Of a stretch of 64,000 nt of DNA, positions 17,606 to 29,704 are shown piece by piece. The notes beneath the pieces were generated by a model, which was given only the letters and a program-made list of their open reading frames with translations, did no database searches and was not told the DNA's origin. Within the stretch, counting starts at the first letter, position 1. Each line of letters opens with the position of its first letter. This stretch comes from Symbiodinium natans (Eukaryota; Sar; Dinophyceae; Suessiales; Symbiodiniaceae). The position numbers and the translations under genes are program-made. Where the stretch lies: the NCBI GenBank assembly GCA_905221605.1, contig CAJNDS010002710.1:37501-101500 (forward strand). Reading direction: 5' to 3'.

Positions 17606-17689
17606 GTACGAGTGTATGAGAGCCAGAATCCTGAGCCAAACGGAGCGTGCAATACTATGACGGCTCAGCATATCTAGTCACAAGCTTAG

Positions 17690-17772
17690 TCTACTATTTG
17701 CTTACGAACCCCCAAAACATTGATAATAATCCCTATATTTCCCTTATAGGGAAGAATATTTTTATTTTTTTT

Positions 17773-17803
<31 letters not shown>

Positions 17804-18075
17804 GTGGGGTTCTTAAGCAATTGGTAGTGGTTCCAATCTGCTTCAATCCCTCGGGCAAAAACAAGTCGGCGCACCGGCCATCGCGCAAAGCCGCTCGCAA
17901 ACTTCACCTGGTCTCGACTGTCTCCGTACCACCCTGCTATTTGCTTCAGAACCCCAAAGGAATGAAAATAATCATCCTTATGTTACCCGTAATAAGGCAG
18001 AATAAAAATATAAATCCTCATACTACCCTTGATAAGGAAGAATGTGTTTTTTGGCAGGGATTCTTAATCAACTAG
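17690..18075. repeat. Pair of related AT-rich segments with poly-T/poly-G junction
   Basis: CTATTTGCTT...CCCAAA...GATAATAATCC...AAGAAT at 17692-17760 recurs in diverged form at 17937-18045. The first copy runs into poly-T and then poly-G (17757-17806). Confidence 0.55.
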
Positions 18076-18797
18076 TAGCACCGATGATGCTAGCAAGCAA
18101 AGCGCGCTGCCTGGGAACGAACTGGACACACAAACACATTCTATTCTGTCCGAGCCAAAAAATTGGACACCATGAGAATGGACATCAAGCTTTTGCCAAC
18201 ATTGCCGTGATGAAGCAGACTCCTTGTCAGATGCCTCTCTACTGCCCCAAGCTCGCACTTGCTAGCTGAGGTTGTCAAATGGCAACCAGCACTGGTGTGT
18301 TTCCGGAGCCGATGAGAACGACTCTGTCTTGAAAATAGATGAAACAGCTACATTCTAAGACCATCGAGGGCTTCAGACACGCTCCATAAAATCGTCCATC
18401 GCTGATTCTTGAGTGTACTCACAGCCGAAGAAAGGTCAGACCCGACGCAGCAGTCGTCCAATGTCACAGAAGCCACTCGCGACTCAGAAAAGCGTGCAGG
18501 CTCAGCACTTGCCGAGGCTACGCCTGGCACAATGCAGAGAGAGATTCACAGGCCCTGCCACGAGTGCAGCGTCGCTGGTGTTCTGGTGTTAGTGTAGAAA
18601 GCTTTCAACAACGCCTGTTTGCGGAACACCATATTGTGGCCACACAACACCCTAATCCCTAAACCCTAAACCCTACACCCTAAACCCCCAAGACTGCATG
18701 AGCTCATCGCAACTCTTCTGTCTGCCCTACTTGAAGTGGGATGGATGCTTCTGGCCTCGCCGACAACGATGCCATCGTCCACTAGCTCCTGCAACCG
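18076..18797. other. Unassigned sequence
   Basis: A CCCTAAA block lies at 18649-18689. No recognised gene. Confidence 0.4.
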
Positions 18798-18862
18798 GTT
18801 TAGGGTTTGGGGTTTAGGGTTTAGGGTTGAGGGTTGAGGGTTTAGGGTTTAGGGTTTAGGGA
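18798..18862 (+). repeat. Interstitial telomere-type repeat, TTTAGGG with TTGAGGG variants
   Basis: About nine units including two TTGAGGG. Confidence 0.9.
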
Positions 18863-19544
18863 TTGCACATGGCCGATGACTAAAAAACTGCTCAACTGTT
18901 CTGCCCACTACTGATGAAACTCGGCCTCTATCCCATCACAGGATGCAACCCCCAAGGCGCTGGCCACTGCCCACCAAGTCAATCAGTCAATCCAATGTCT
19001 GGCTGACAACGCCAATCGCAACGGCATTCCGAGCATCTGAACATGTCTGAGCATCTCTGAATGAGTGAGTGCGATGCTTAGCAAAGCGGTCCTGGATGTA
19101 GGGCGGCACCTGCGGAGCCGCGCGCGAGTCCTTCGCAACACGTGCATAACGTTTAAGAGTTGCATGGCACACTGACCGGTGCGGTGTTGCAACCTGGTAC
19201 AACATGTTACGCCATGTTGCAGCATGTTGCAACATGTTGCAGCCATCCCAGATGGCATAAGTCGTAAGGCTTCATTCCTCCATTCCTCCCGCAAGCTCCC
19301 TTGGACCCTTTCAAGGCCTCTCGGCCTCCACCCCGAACCTGGGGAAAGAAAAGCCCCCCCACGGAGCCCCCCCTCGCCCCAAACGAAATGAGCCAGGAAC
19401 CCGCGTTGTGCCTGGTGTCACCCGGCTTTTCAACGCAGTCCTAAAGAATGTGAGGCCTTCCAACCCCCTCAGGGTGTGGAGGCCGCTCTCATGACTCGAA
19501 CCTATGATTTTGCATGCTAAGTCTAGTTCTACTTTGCGCCAGTC
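18863..19544. other. Unassigned sequence
   Basis: A short CATGTTGCAA-type repeat lies at 19198-19245. A tRNA-Ala-like fragment on the minus strand near 19480-19550 was considered and rejected. Confidence 0.4.
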
Positions 19545-19855
19545 TGTTTACGATTATTATTCTTATGATTCTTATGATTCTTATGATTGTTATGATTGTT
19601 ATGATTTTTTGCTTATTATGATTATTACGATTATTATGATTATTATGATTATTATGATTATTCTTATTATTATTATGATTTTTATGATCATTATGATTAT
19701 TATGATTGTTATCATTACTATGACTATTATGATTATGATTTTTTATAATATAATATAATATAATATAATATAATATAATATAATATAATATAATATAATA
19801 TAATATAATATAATATAATATAATATAATATAATATAATATATATATATATAGGG
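19545..19855. repeat. Compound AT-rich microsatellite
   Basis: TTATGA-type hexamer repeats (19545-19740) pass into a pure TAATA pentamer array (19743-19845) and a short TA tract. Confidence 0.95.
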
Positions 19856-19972
19856 CATGCTGAACCAGGAAAATGAACCCAAGATGCCAAGCCTGGAACC
19901 AAGGATGCTCTAATGCCGCGGAGGCGGTCGGTCTCTGGTTTTCCTGGTACCTGGGCGGGGAAGAATCAGCAT

Positions 19973-20077
19973 GGGTTTAGGGTTTGGGGTTTTAGGGTTT
20001 AGGGGTTAGGGTTTAGGGTTTAGGGTTTAGGGTTTCGGGTTTAGGGTTTGGGGTTTTAGGGTTTAGGGTTTAGGGTT
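19973..20077 (+). repeat. Interstitial telomere-type repeat
   Basis: TTTAGGG units mixed with TTTGGGG and TTTCGGG. Confidence 0.9.
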
Positions 20078-20082
20078 GCCCC

Positions 20083-20908
20083 GGCATCGTGGATCCTATA
20101 TGGCTGCATTGGCATCGACGGCTTCTCCGCACTGGCATGACTCGCAGCACGGCTGAGAGGACACCACATGTCATGAGGGAGGCGTCTGAGCTTCCTGCGC
20201 AAGCATGCGCATGACCTTTACAGCTCGACACGTCTGAGACCGAACAACCAATATCAATAGCTGACAGTGGAGCTGCTGCTGCAAATCAAGTTGAAGTCTG
20301 CAGGTCTTGCAAGCACATGAGGGCAACACATGTTGGGGATGGAACTCTGGCCCGGGCATACTTACAAACTTGCTCTGGGATGCTCGAAAATCTCACAGAT
20401 CTCGCAAACCACAGCTGCAAGTAAGGCCATCGAAGCCGTTGAGGCGGCAGCAAGATCGCCAGCATCGCTGTTTTCTTGGAAGACTTCCTTTGAGAAGTCT
20501 ACCTGCACGTGGATGGTGGGATATGCAAAGATGCGCCAAAACCTGATTGCATCGAATGTTGCCGCGGAACATGTTAAATCTATCTGCTGCCCCATAATCA
20601 CACATCCTGCTGGTGCACATCATTCAGCCCTTGGCCAACACTGCTATAAGGGAACGTGGCCTTGGCCACTTTCAGCCTTCGCCGAATTTGGGCCATTTTG
20701 GGGCTGCCGACCCAGTTCTCGCCAGCCTGAACGCGCTCTGACCAGCAAAGGCTTGCTGCATGATGCAAACAAGTGCTTTGAGGACCTTTAAAAGCCAGGA
20801 CAGCTTACTCTGCTGGACATGCGAACTGGGAACCCTTACTTTGGTGAGCAAACACCTACTACGATCAAGCTGAATATGGCTGACATGACTTCGAAATCTG
20901 GCATTCAC
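20083..20908. other. Probable downstream part of the kinase gene
   Basis: A minus-strand segment around 20510-20600 (CNQVLAHLCIS) ending CGTGCAG|GTAGAC might be the last kinase helix. This is weak. No other call. Confidence 0.3.
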
Positions 20909-23625
20909 TAGCAAGCCACACCTCATCATCAAACATGTCGTCGTGAAACGGAAACTTTCCTGGCAAAGAACGAAAGTGCAGGAGCTGGAGAGGTCAAGCA
21001 CCTGCACCTGGATGCCTGTTACCAGTACTCAGCCCATGAGTCCTGTCAGTAGTCTGTACAGAATCACCCCACAGGCAAAGATGTCCGACAGGGGCGAATA
21101 CCTGGCAGCATGTGAGGCGCGTGCCCCAGACTCAGATGGTCGTCGGGACTTCAAATGTCCACGGCAAACTAAGGTCACCAAGAGAGGTCTTGCATCCTAC
21201 AACCTCCCCTCACAAGCCCTGCCTGGTGGCCCTACCTCAATACCGAATCGTGACATACAATGCCCGCAGAAGCCAGTACTCACATGCTGAGGGGCGAGGG
21301 AGAGGGTGAGGGAGAGGCAGAGGCAGAGGGAGAGAGCGAGCGCGTGCATGCAAAAACGAGTGGCAACGAATGTAAATGACGAAGAACGGGTGGGCACTTC
21401 CCGGCATAGGCTTCCTTGCCAGGGCTCTTTGAGAAACAGGAACAAGCAAAGACCCCACGAGAGTTCTACCCCAATGCAAGCAATACAATCTGGGATGATT
21501 TACAAGGCTGCGGTGTCAGTCCACCGTCGTGCTGGCATTGACAGGCCTGGGAAATATACTGGTCCGTGCCAACCACATCCTGTCAGGCCCGCAGCCACGA
21601 GGAATCCAACGCAAACGCCGCTGGCGATTCAAGCGAATCTTGCTTGCAACTGCACCTGGCAACTGGAGCTACCAGAACTGTGCTGATCTACCTGGCCGCC
21701 CTAGCCTTGGCCGAAGCATTGGAGGGGCACCATGATTCCAATGTGTCGAAATCGATCACCTCGAGGGGCGCCCGCTCTCAGAGAACGTGAAAGTTTTTGA
21801 CCCTGTGTCACACGTCACACCAGCGTATCAAAGCACGCTCACGCACGTCCCTGCACGCACACACACACACACACAACATGTGAAAGGGAAAAGAGACAAC
21901 GAACCAGTGACTTTTGCGTGAGAAAAAGAAGACGAGAGGGACCTCCGAAAACTGTCTCCGGCCAGTATAAGCAATAACCAGATGTGAAGTTTGACACATG
22001 GCACTTTGACGACCAGCAACAAAAAACAACCGATGAAACATTCGCAGCATCCGCTGGTGAGTGCAAAACTGTTAAGGATCTTACATTTGTGCATCAACAA
22101 TACGACATTAGGAACTCATCATGAGAGGGCACAAAGGTGCCAAACGCAACCACAAAAAACCTTTTGCACATGTCCCATAGAGGTCGGAGCATCTGCGGGG
22201 GAGGGGGTGGGGAGGGGAGTGGGAGGGGAGGGGGGGGAGGGGGGGAAGGGGGGGATGTTCTTTGGGGGGGAAGGGGAGGAGGGGTTTCCTTGTGTCATGC
22301 TTCATTTCGACATTGGTGTAAATGGCTGAACCTAGATGTTCGCCAGTGCGCCAGCAAAACCACATGTGGTACTGGAATTGTCATTGTGGTGTTGCGCTGG
22401 CTAAGTCGGACATCTCATCTAGCCCAGCGGATGCTCATAGCTAAAGCATGCTGTGAAGCCCGCAGGGACCCCAAGTTGGTCAAAGATGGGGGGCTTGGGG
22501 GTGGGCGGCCTTACGACATCGTACTTGCACGACGCGATAGGCCCGCTTTCTGAGGGCATCTCTGTGGGAAAACGGCAGCTTGGTGCAGCTTGTCAAGTCG
22601 CGGGTGGCGAGGGTACACAACAAAGGCGCTCCAAAGGCCCTTGGTGCGTGAAATGGTGTGACATGATTTAGTCAATTTAGTCGCACCTGCGCGCATCTAG
22701 TGGTAACGAGCACGTTCAGTGCTGATGACAGACCATCTTGATGCTCGCGGGTATAATCTGCCGGCTATTAGTTAGCTTCTCTCATGCTCTTCTCTGGTGT
22801 TGCGACAGTCTCAATTGTTACGGCCAGATTCGAGGGGCAGTGCTCGAGCCCGCGTTAGCGGATGTTATGATCACCATGTAACCGGGATGAGAAAGCAACC
22901 ATTTCTCGCCAAATCACCAAAACGTCAAACCGCTGGCCAAATTCACCCAGAGCGCACTGGGCGGACCAAAACAAACCACCAACAGCACCGACTTCTCGCC
23001 ATGCCTACACACTCACACACACACAACCTGACACCACGTGATCACCGCGCACTACCAGTAGCATCATGCGTCACGTCGTGCACGTGACTCACGGAGCCAC
23101 AGCCACAGCCTTCACCGCTTGCGCTGGCAGGCTTGACCTTGGCAAAAGCACGGACAAAGGTAGGACAAAGGATGACACATGCTGCAAGGCGCGGCTACGG
23201 CCACGCAACCCCTTGTCCAAACTTCCCCAAGCTGGGATACGTGCTTCGAAGACTTGCCATCTCCACCAGAATCGAGCATTACATTCTCCAACTTCAAGTC
23301 CTGCATGAGCTCATCTTCAACTTATCTTGCCACAAGCCAGCGTCTGTCTTACTTCAGGCGTTGGACGAGTGAGGCCCGCCTTGTGCACAGCACCGTGCGA
23401 ATGCAGAAACACCAAGGACCTGGCGAAAAACAGCCTTCCAGGGGTTTAGGGTTTAGGGTTTAGGGTTTAGGGTTTAGGGTTTAGGGTTTAGGTTTGCCAA
23501 CCTCCCCGTCGATGGGCTACATGAACTGCACTCTCAGTGGAAGCTAGGCTGCTCAAATACGTGAAAAGTCGACTCCAACAGTTGCCGCATGATCTCCCGG
23601 GCAGTCGCCACCTCGGCAGAAACCA
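20909..23625 (-). CDS. Serine/threonine protein kinase, multi-exon, partial (gene-level entry)
   Basis: Kinase subdomains can be read across small minus-strand exons with agreeing phases: 23574-23625 (VATAREIMRQLLE), 23380-23419 (SLVFLHSHGAVHK), 23241-23300 (DLKLENVMLDSGGDGKSSKH), 21706-21759 (VIDFDTLESW), ~21545-21579 (DVVGTDQYISQ), 21034-21101 (YSPLSDIFACGVILYRLLTG), 20909-20959 (KFPFHDDMFDDEVWLA). The catalytic loop reads HKDLKLEN instead of HRDLKxxN, and the magnesium loop DFD instead of DFG. The APE-region motif appears only as SQA and the join to YSPLSD is unresolved, so the gene may be degenerate there. Three introns start with GC. The N-lobe (glycine loop, ATP-binding lysine) and the last helices were not located. 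The overall type is closest to CAMK-like kinases. Confidence 0.75.
21034..21101 (-). CDS. Kinase exon: YSPLSDIFACGVILYRLLTG
   Basis: Subdomain IX (SDIFACGVILY). Acceptor GCTGCCAG|G. It ends ATGG|GCTGAG, a GC donor whose phase joins exactly to GKFPFHDD at 20959; reading through would hit TGA two codons later. Confidence 0.8.
22193..22290 (+). repeat. G-rich simple repeat
   Basis: Runs of GGGG with single A or T interruptions, inside the kinase intron 21760-23240. Potentially G-quadruplex forming. Confidence 0.85.
23241..23300 (-). CDS. Kinase exon: catalytic loop DLKLENVML
   Basis: Twenty codons between CATGCAG|GAC and AAGCAC|GTATCC. It contains the catalytic aspartate and asparagine of subdomain VIb and joins HGAVHK upstream and VIDFDT downstream, both in phase 0. 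Confidence 0.8.
23380..23419 (-). CDS. Kinase exon: FLHSHGAVHK
   Basis: Forty nt, acceptor TCGCCAG|G and GC donor CACAAG|GCGGGC. The intron on its 5' side (23420-23573) contains the telomere array. Confidence 0.8.
23441..23493 (+). repeat. (TTTAGGG)n array within a kinase intron
   Basis: Seven pure units inside the 154-nt intron 23420-23573, ending 21 nt from the 3' splice site in the gene sense. Confidence 0.9.
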
Positions 23626-24250
23626 CTGCCTACACACATGTGTGCATATATAACTTTTTGTTTAGATATTGCCGCATATGCTCGTCCGCCCTCCCATGAT
23701 CCGCAAGGCATGCCGTCGTATGGAGGGGGAGGACAAACTGAGCATGTCCCACACCCACTACTCGTCCGCCGCTGCAAAAAAAATCAAAGACCGTCAAAGA
23801 CCCAAAACAATCAAACCTATACTATTGCTTTACGAGGCTTCATGATGCTAGTTATGTGTCCCAGGTCCTCCATGACGTAAAGGGTCTAGGCTTGTCTTGC
23901 GCTAAACCCTAAACCCTGAACCCTAAACCATAAGCTGCTAGATTCTTCACATGTTCAGAAGCAAACCGCTTTTGCCCCTACATTTTTTTAGCGTAAACCT
24001 CTGTTTAATTTCTTCTATATTTGAGTAGGAAGCCGCCGGTAAACCCCTAGATCTGCGTTTGGGTTCCACAAGTCTCTATTTTTCTTTATTAGACGAGCCC
24101 TGTCTCGACATGATCATAGCAAAAGAACTCTCCTCAATTTTGGCTATAGCCCAAGCCCTTTGAAAAAAGAACCTGGAGGGAAACGTACGTGCGTGCGGGC
24201 CTATGTGCTTGCCTGCGTGCGTGCCTGCGAGACTTGAGACACTCTGCCTT
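23626..24250. other. Unassigned, probably kinase introns
   Basis: A short CCCTAAA block lies at 23902-23931 and a GTGCGTGC-rich patch near 24190-24230. N-lobe kinase exons may lie here or further upstream, but none was identified. Confidence 0.4.
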
Positions 24251-24362
24251 ACATGGGGGGCAGTTTCCTAAATTAGGGTCCCATTTTGGGTACCCATTAT
24301 AAGGCGGCACCCTTTGAAACGGGATGCCAAAAAGGGACCCTAATTTAGAGAACTACCCATGT
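24251..24362. mobile_element. Hairpin element, third type
   Basis: Inverted arms of about 32 bp: ACATGGGGGGCAGTTTCC then TAAATTAGGGTCCC on the left, and the near-exact inverse ending CTACCCATGT on the right, around a short unique core. On the minus strand the end reads CCATGTAAG|G, a possible acceptor. Confidence 0.75.
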
Positions 24363-24879
24363 GTGCATCGTGTACCTGTTCTGGCAGTTATTTTTCCTTC
24401 GCGGACTGGTTTAGCTTCCCTCCTCAAAGCACCTACCAAATACACCATCAACAATATCTAATATGTCACATGGGCTTAAAGATCTGTTCAGTGTTCACCA
24501 ACCTCTGCACACGTTTGCTGCACAAAAGCATTCAACATGATTAGTCTGGACATCTTTCTCAGCAAGTGCTTTGTTCCTTTGGATTTTTTTCTGAAAACGG
24601 ATGGGAAAAGAGAAAGTAGTACGTTGCATTTGTCTCTGACCGATGGCGAACAAGCCCCTGCTTACTCTTTAAGTTCATAGCCTTTCAAACTTTCAGAGTG
24701 CCTAGGGATGCTTTGACTTGCAAAGGAACTTGCACAGATCCTTGCTGTGAACTGGGCACATGTCAGTCTTAAAGCTCCAAGGCTTCGATCATCCTAGACT
24801 TGAAGTGGATGTTGAAACGGCTTCTGGCTCAAACCGCGAACCCAATGACACAACCATGGGCCCAGCACAATTCCCGGAC
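24363..24879. other. Unassigned sequence
   Basis: No motif was recognised. Confidence 0.4.
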
Positions 24880-25211
24880 CCTAACCCTAAACCCGAAACC
24901 CCAAAACCCCAAAACCCCAAAACCCTAAAACCCTAAACCCTAAACCCGCGATGCGGCGGGCTGGCCTTTGCCCTAGTGTGACAGCCAGGCGCCGCACGGG
25001 AATCTTCCGCATCTGCTCGAGGGTTTCGAAAAGGTCCAGTCCGCCGACCTCATGGCTTCGGGTTTAGGGTTTAGGGTTCAGGGTTCAGGGTTTAGGGTTT
25101 AGGGTTTAGGGTTTAGGGTTTAGGGTTTAGGGTTTAGGGTTTAGGGTTTAGGGTTTAGGGTTTAGGGTTTAGGGTTTAGGGTTTAGGGTTTAGGGTTTAG
25201 GGTTTAGGGTT
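24880..25211. repeat. Two opposed telomere-type arrays
   Basis: CCCTAAA/CCCAAAA units at 24880-24948, about 110 bp of unique GC-rich sequence, then about twenty TTTAGGG units (25058-25211). The arrays point head to head. Confidence 0.9.
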
Positions 25212-25361
25212 GCCATCGGCGCGTCGTGCGATCCCGGTGGTCGAATCAAAGCTCGTCCCTTTTGCCAGATCGCGCCATGAGACTGAAATATGGACAAGTA
25301 TCGACCTTACCGATGAATCTACAAAGGCAAGCTGTGCGACACAAGCTCACAGGTGATCTGG

Positions 25362-25447
25362 GGGTTTCCGAACTTAGGGGGTACCTTACTGGGGTTCTTA
25401 TAAAAAGGGGATACTATTTGGGATCTCTATTTGGGGCCAGCTTTTCG
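25362..25447. repeat. Copy of the small dispersed element
   Basis: Its reverse complement shares CCAAATAGTA and AAGGTACCCC with 12690-12790. Confidence 0.45.
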
Positions 25448-25623
25448 TAAACCCCCCATCTGCTTTTGCCGGAACTGGATGTCCAGCAACTGCCTCTCTC
25501 AGAAGCCGCATGGGAGCCAGAGCCCATCCATGTAGCTTTCTTCACCTTCGTGTCCAGGGTGCAGTAGACATGTCCCCAACACAACATGCCGGGCTGCTTC
25601 CCCGTCTGAGCCCTGCCCGTGAT

Positions 25624-25904
25624 GACCCTAAACCCTAACCCCTAACCCCTAAACCCTAAACCCTAAACCCTAAACCCTAAACCCTAAACCCTAAACCCCT
25701 TAAACCCTGAACCTGAGTCACCCCGAAACGAACGAAAGTCAGAGTCAGGTCGCCAGATGCTGAGCCGCTCAGGGTTCTTTGCGAAGCTTGCACGGCAGAG
25801 CGGACAGGTGGCCTTTGCAAAGCCGTCCCAGGGTTTAGGGTTTAGGGTTTAGGGTTTAGGGTTTAGGGTTTAGGGTTTAGGGTTTAGGGTTTAGGGTTCA
25901 GGGA
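25624..25904. repeat. Two opposed telomere-type arrays
   Basis: CCCTAAA units at 25624-25712, about 115 bp of unique sequence, then TTTAGGG units at 25829-25904. The arrangement repeats that at 24880-25211. Confidence 0.9.
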
Positions 25905-26729
25905 TTCTCACACAGCCCTTCTGCAGCCCAGATTCAGACATGGCATGCCCAGACAGCGACCACTTCGCGATGCAGTCCTCGCCAAAACGCCCCTTACAGT
26001 ATATGCTCATATCTGTGATCAAGCCTGCCCGATCCCCCCCTTTCCCACCCATGGTACTCCCCCCCCAAACCCCCTGTGTTGTGGTGTGGTTGGGGGTTGG
26101 GTTTAGGGTTTAGGACTTGAGGTTTAGGATTGAGTGCTTCTAAGCTGTACACGGCGCGTAGGCTCGGGCTGAGGGTTTAGGGTTCAGGGTATCAAGCCGA
26201 TTTTACATACCTCCGCAGAAGACACTATGCTTCGGGTTTGTACTTTTGTACTTCAGAAGCTTTATAATTTCTTGTTCGCGACATGTTCAGAGCGGCAAGA
26301 TGCGAACAACGAAGCTTTACCCCACACACCCACACACACACAGACACACACCCGCGCGCGCGCTCACAGAGACAGCAAGCCTTAACGCAAACCAACATTC
26401 TTCCAGCTTGCAGTCTACGCTACACCGCCATGCACCGCAGCTTGTCTGCGTGCTCAAAGCTCATGAAGTTGCATGCAATTTGATCTTGGCCGTTTGACCC
26501 TGAGTAGTAACGCCCGACTGCATCTGAAGTCGTTCCGTCGTCATTTCCAAGACACCGGAGCCTCGCCAATCAATAAACCCTGAACCCTGAACCCTGAACC
26601 CTGAACCCCGAAACCCGAAACCCTAAACCCTAAACCCTAAACCCTAAACCCAAGTTCCAAACGTTGTCTTTGAAGTACGCAGCTGGCCCCCTGGCTCCCA
26701 ACATCCGAACACCGAGCGTTGATCTTCTG
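25905..26729. other. Unassigned sequence with small telomere-type patches
   Basis: Degenerate patches at about 26095-26130 and 26170-26190, a CA-rich patch at 26325-26350, and a CCCTGAA/CCCTAAA array at 26574-26652. No gene was recognised. Confidence 0.5.
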
Positions 26730-26835
26730 GCTGGTGCCTTGTAGGAAACGAGGGAATGAGGTACCCTATATTCTCCCTTGAATGGGTATATAATAGGGTA
26801 ATTACCTCATTCCCTCATTCCCTACAAAGAACCAG
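26730..26835. mobile_element. Hairpin introner-like element, copy D
   Basis: Left arm GGCTGGTGCCTTGTAGGAAA, right arm CCCTACAAAGAACCAGC, each with the GAATGAGGGAATGAGG core motif or its complement. On the minus strand the ends read GTTCTTTGTAGGG and CTACAAGGCACCAG. Confidence 0.7.
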
Positions 26836-27892
26836 CGAGTCTTCGAAGCCCGCCCACACCCGAGAACTACATGCCGAACGTTGATTTTCAAACGTCGTAT
26901 CTGCATTGGCGCTTGCCATGTTCACGGCCGCGAAAGCCGCGGAGGAACCGCAATGCTGCAACATGGCAGCGGCGATTCTCAAGATTTGTCTTCAGCTTTG
27001 TCGTTCTTTGGTAGTTCAATTTTTCGCGGCCCAGCAAAAAAACCAGAGAACCAAGCGCCACGAGCTCATCATTGGGAGCTCTCATGAACATCACATCCTC
27101 AATCGAAGCACTCCATTGATAAGACATGGAGCTAGCCTGTTCTTGGTTGGACATTTACCATGCAACTTTCCTTGGACTCACCCTGCACGGTGTTCATGCT
27201 TGACTGGGGATCACCTTGGCAAATCGTCCTTTGACAAGTGTCGCAGAGACATTGCAACCCTAAACCATAAACCCTAACATCTAAACCCTACACCCTAAAC
27301 CCTAAACCCTAAACCCTAAGCCCTAAGCCCTAAGCCCTAAACCTACATTGGCGACCTGTTCCTTCTCTACCTTGTGCGGCTGTTCTCATTCAGCCAAACC
27401 TCCTTTTGCGCGAGCAAACTGGTTTACCAACCTTTGGGGCTTCTTTGGGATCTGTGGCGAGACTCCGCGTCACAAGGCCTCCAACCCAACCCCCCCTTCC
27501 TTTAGCGGCTTGAAGAGTTGTGAGCCACACCATGGGTCTCTTTCTGCCCGTTTGCCATCATTCGCCCTGGGCGTTCGGAGCACCTGCTTCATATTGCTCA
27601 GTATTGCTCATTGTTGCTCATTGCTGCTCATTGTTGCTCATGACTGCCCATCATTGGGTCTAGGATTCCATTGCCCTAGGTGTAGCTCAGCCAGACTGCA
27701 CCCATGTTGCACAATCTTGCAATCTCTGTGCACCCCCTAAACCCTAAACCCTAAACCCTAAACCCTAAACCCTAGACCCTGAACCTCACAGGATGCCCTG
27801 GCCTCGCAAAAGGCGTGGCTGCATGGCAGCACCGCCAAAGTGCAGCCCTCCTGAGGCTTGGTCCATATGTTTGGCCGAGGCTGAGGACTTAA
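26836..27892. other. Unassigned sequence with two CCCTAAA arrays
   Basis: Arrays at 27257-27345 (with CCCTAAG variants) and 27733-27788. A minus-strand stretch near 27030-27120 (SIEDVMFMRAPNDELVALG) is protein-like but not identified. A TTGCTCA-type short repeat lies near 27590-27650. Confidence 0.4.
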
Positions 27893-28013
27893 GTTTAGGG
27901 TTTAGGGTTTAGGGTTTAGGGTTTAGGGTTTAGGGTTTAGGGTTTAGGGTTTAGGGTTTAGGGTTTAGGGTTTAGGGTTTAGGGTTTAGGGTTTAGGGTT
28001 TAGGGTTTAGGGT
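27893..28013 (+). repeat. Pure (TTTAGGG)n array
   Basis: About seventeen perfect units. Confidence 0.95.
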
Positions 28014-29704
28014 GCTTTCAATTGCCCAAAAAGGCGGCTCCCAATATAAACAGTGTCGTGAATTGTTAGTGAGCTATAGCTTGATGGCATATGTAGTAAA
28101 AAGCCAAACCCTAAGTCCTAACGCTAAGCTCTAGATTTAGGGACTTAGGGCTGTCCTGGAACTCTTCGAGGCAGCACCGGCACACGCACGTGCACAGCTC
28201 CCGGGTCAAAGGCAGGAAGCCTCATCCAAGGCAACACATTCCAGTTGCACCCGATGCCAACACTCTTCAAGCAGTTCAACGTCGCTGACATCTACGTCCC
28301 TGCCTGGGTGCATCGTGCTCAGCGGTATCACTGTTGCTTTGGAGCCCGTGCGGTCAGCTGGGCATATCGACATCCTTGAGCAACACTTGACGCACTTGAA
28401 CGACAAGAGAGATTGGACGATTTTTGGCCCTGCAACTTTCATCTGTTCAGCCCCGGTGCTTGCGCCAGTACGTGCAGCAGGTGCCACAAAACGTGAGTGA
28501 TGGTTGATCAAAAATAGCCTTCATCCGCATAAGGTCGGTTCTTTCAAGTTCGCGAATTTACATGTTTGCGTGGTGTCGCGGGGACATCTCTACAATCTCT
28601 ACCTAAACTTTCTCAACCTCTCTCAAACTCACAAAGGAGGCTCTCGCCATTGGCTCCTCAACAAGACTCTGCAAAACATGCGTCAGACGGAGCAAGGGCC
28701 GTGGCAAGCATATCTTTAACGGTCCTGATGCGGATGTGTCGCGTCTTGTTTAGGCAGAGTTCTCCATTATTTACCCACTTCAGATCCTACAGTAGGCACG
28801 AATGGGCTGCTCAGACTGGTGACGGACAAAGTTACGCAAGGACATTTGCGGATGGTCGACCACGGTCGACCTTCAGATCAATCGCATACAAGCCGATATT
28901 TTCCATACGCGGCCTCTGATCAGATCTCGTTAACTCAAGAATTAACAAGAAATAACGACAATCACAACAGTGACCTGTTCGGATGGTCTCGTTTGGAGAT
29001 TCGACGGTGTGGGCTCGTGATAAAGATCATCTACCCTAAGCAAGCAGGAAACGGAGATCCTTCCTTTCTGCGCCCCCTCATATCGTCTTGCTTAGGACGG
29101 CCTACGTGAGGGTTTAGGGTTTAGGGTTGAGGGTTTAGGGTTGAAGTGAGCGCTCTTGGGAACTTTAATCCCCAATCGCAGGCATGGATGTCAAATCATG
29201 GGCAAGTTGTTGAGGGGCCCAAGAACTTCTTAGGACATGTCGGTACCTCGGGGTAGCACCTTTTTTTGCACCACCTGCACTTTTGCTTCAGTTCATGTTT
29301 TGTCTTCCTGATTCCTGCTTCCTTGCGCTAGTAAACGACTTGGGCTTGTTCCTGCAGGGTTCGGGGATTTTCAAAGCTTACCGGCAGCACCTTGGTTTCG
29401 AGACGTTTGGAGTTTCCACCTGTCACAAGACTTTCAAAAGCGCAAAATCCACTCTGGGGCTTTTGTTAACGAGGATTTGGCTCACCCGCCTGTTACCGTA
29501 TGGCCATCGAAGCACGTGCGCATGCCAGCCAGGGCATAAAACAACTGCTATCGGCTCTTCCCCTGCAAGGGTCGCTGACCAGAACCCGCGAGCATAAGAG
29601 CCATCAAGGGTTTGGGGCTTAGGGTTTAGGGTTTAGGGTTTAGGGTTTAGGGTTTAGGGTTTAGAGTTTACGGTTTGGGGCTTAGGGTTTAGGGAAACCC
29701 TAAC
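28014..29704. other. Unassigned sequence with short TTTAGGG arrays
   Basis: Arrays at 29108-29146 and 29606-29695. Open frames at 28206-28511 and 28819-29109 have no recognised motif. Confidence 0.4.

Noticed and set aside
19480-19555. tRNA-Ala-like fragment on the minus strand (TTAGCAT loop and GGTTCGAGTC box)
   Set aside because: The anticodon-stem and acceptor-stem pairings do not form. At most a decayed tRNA-derived fragment.
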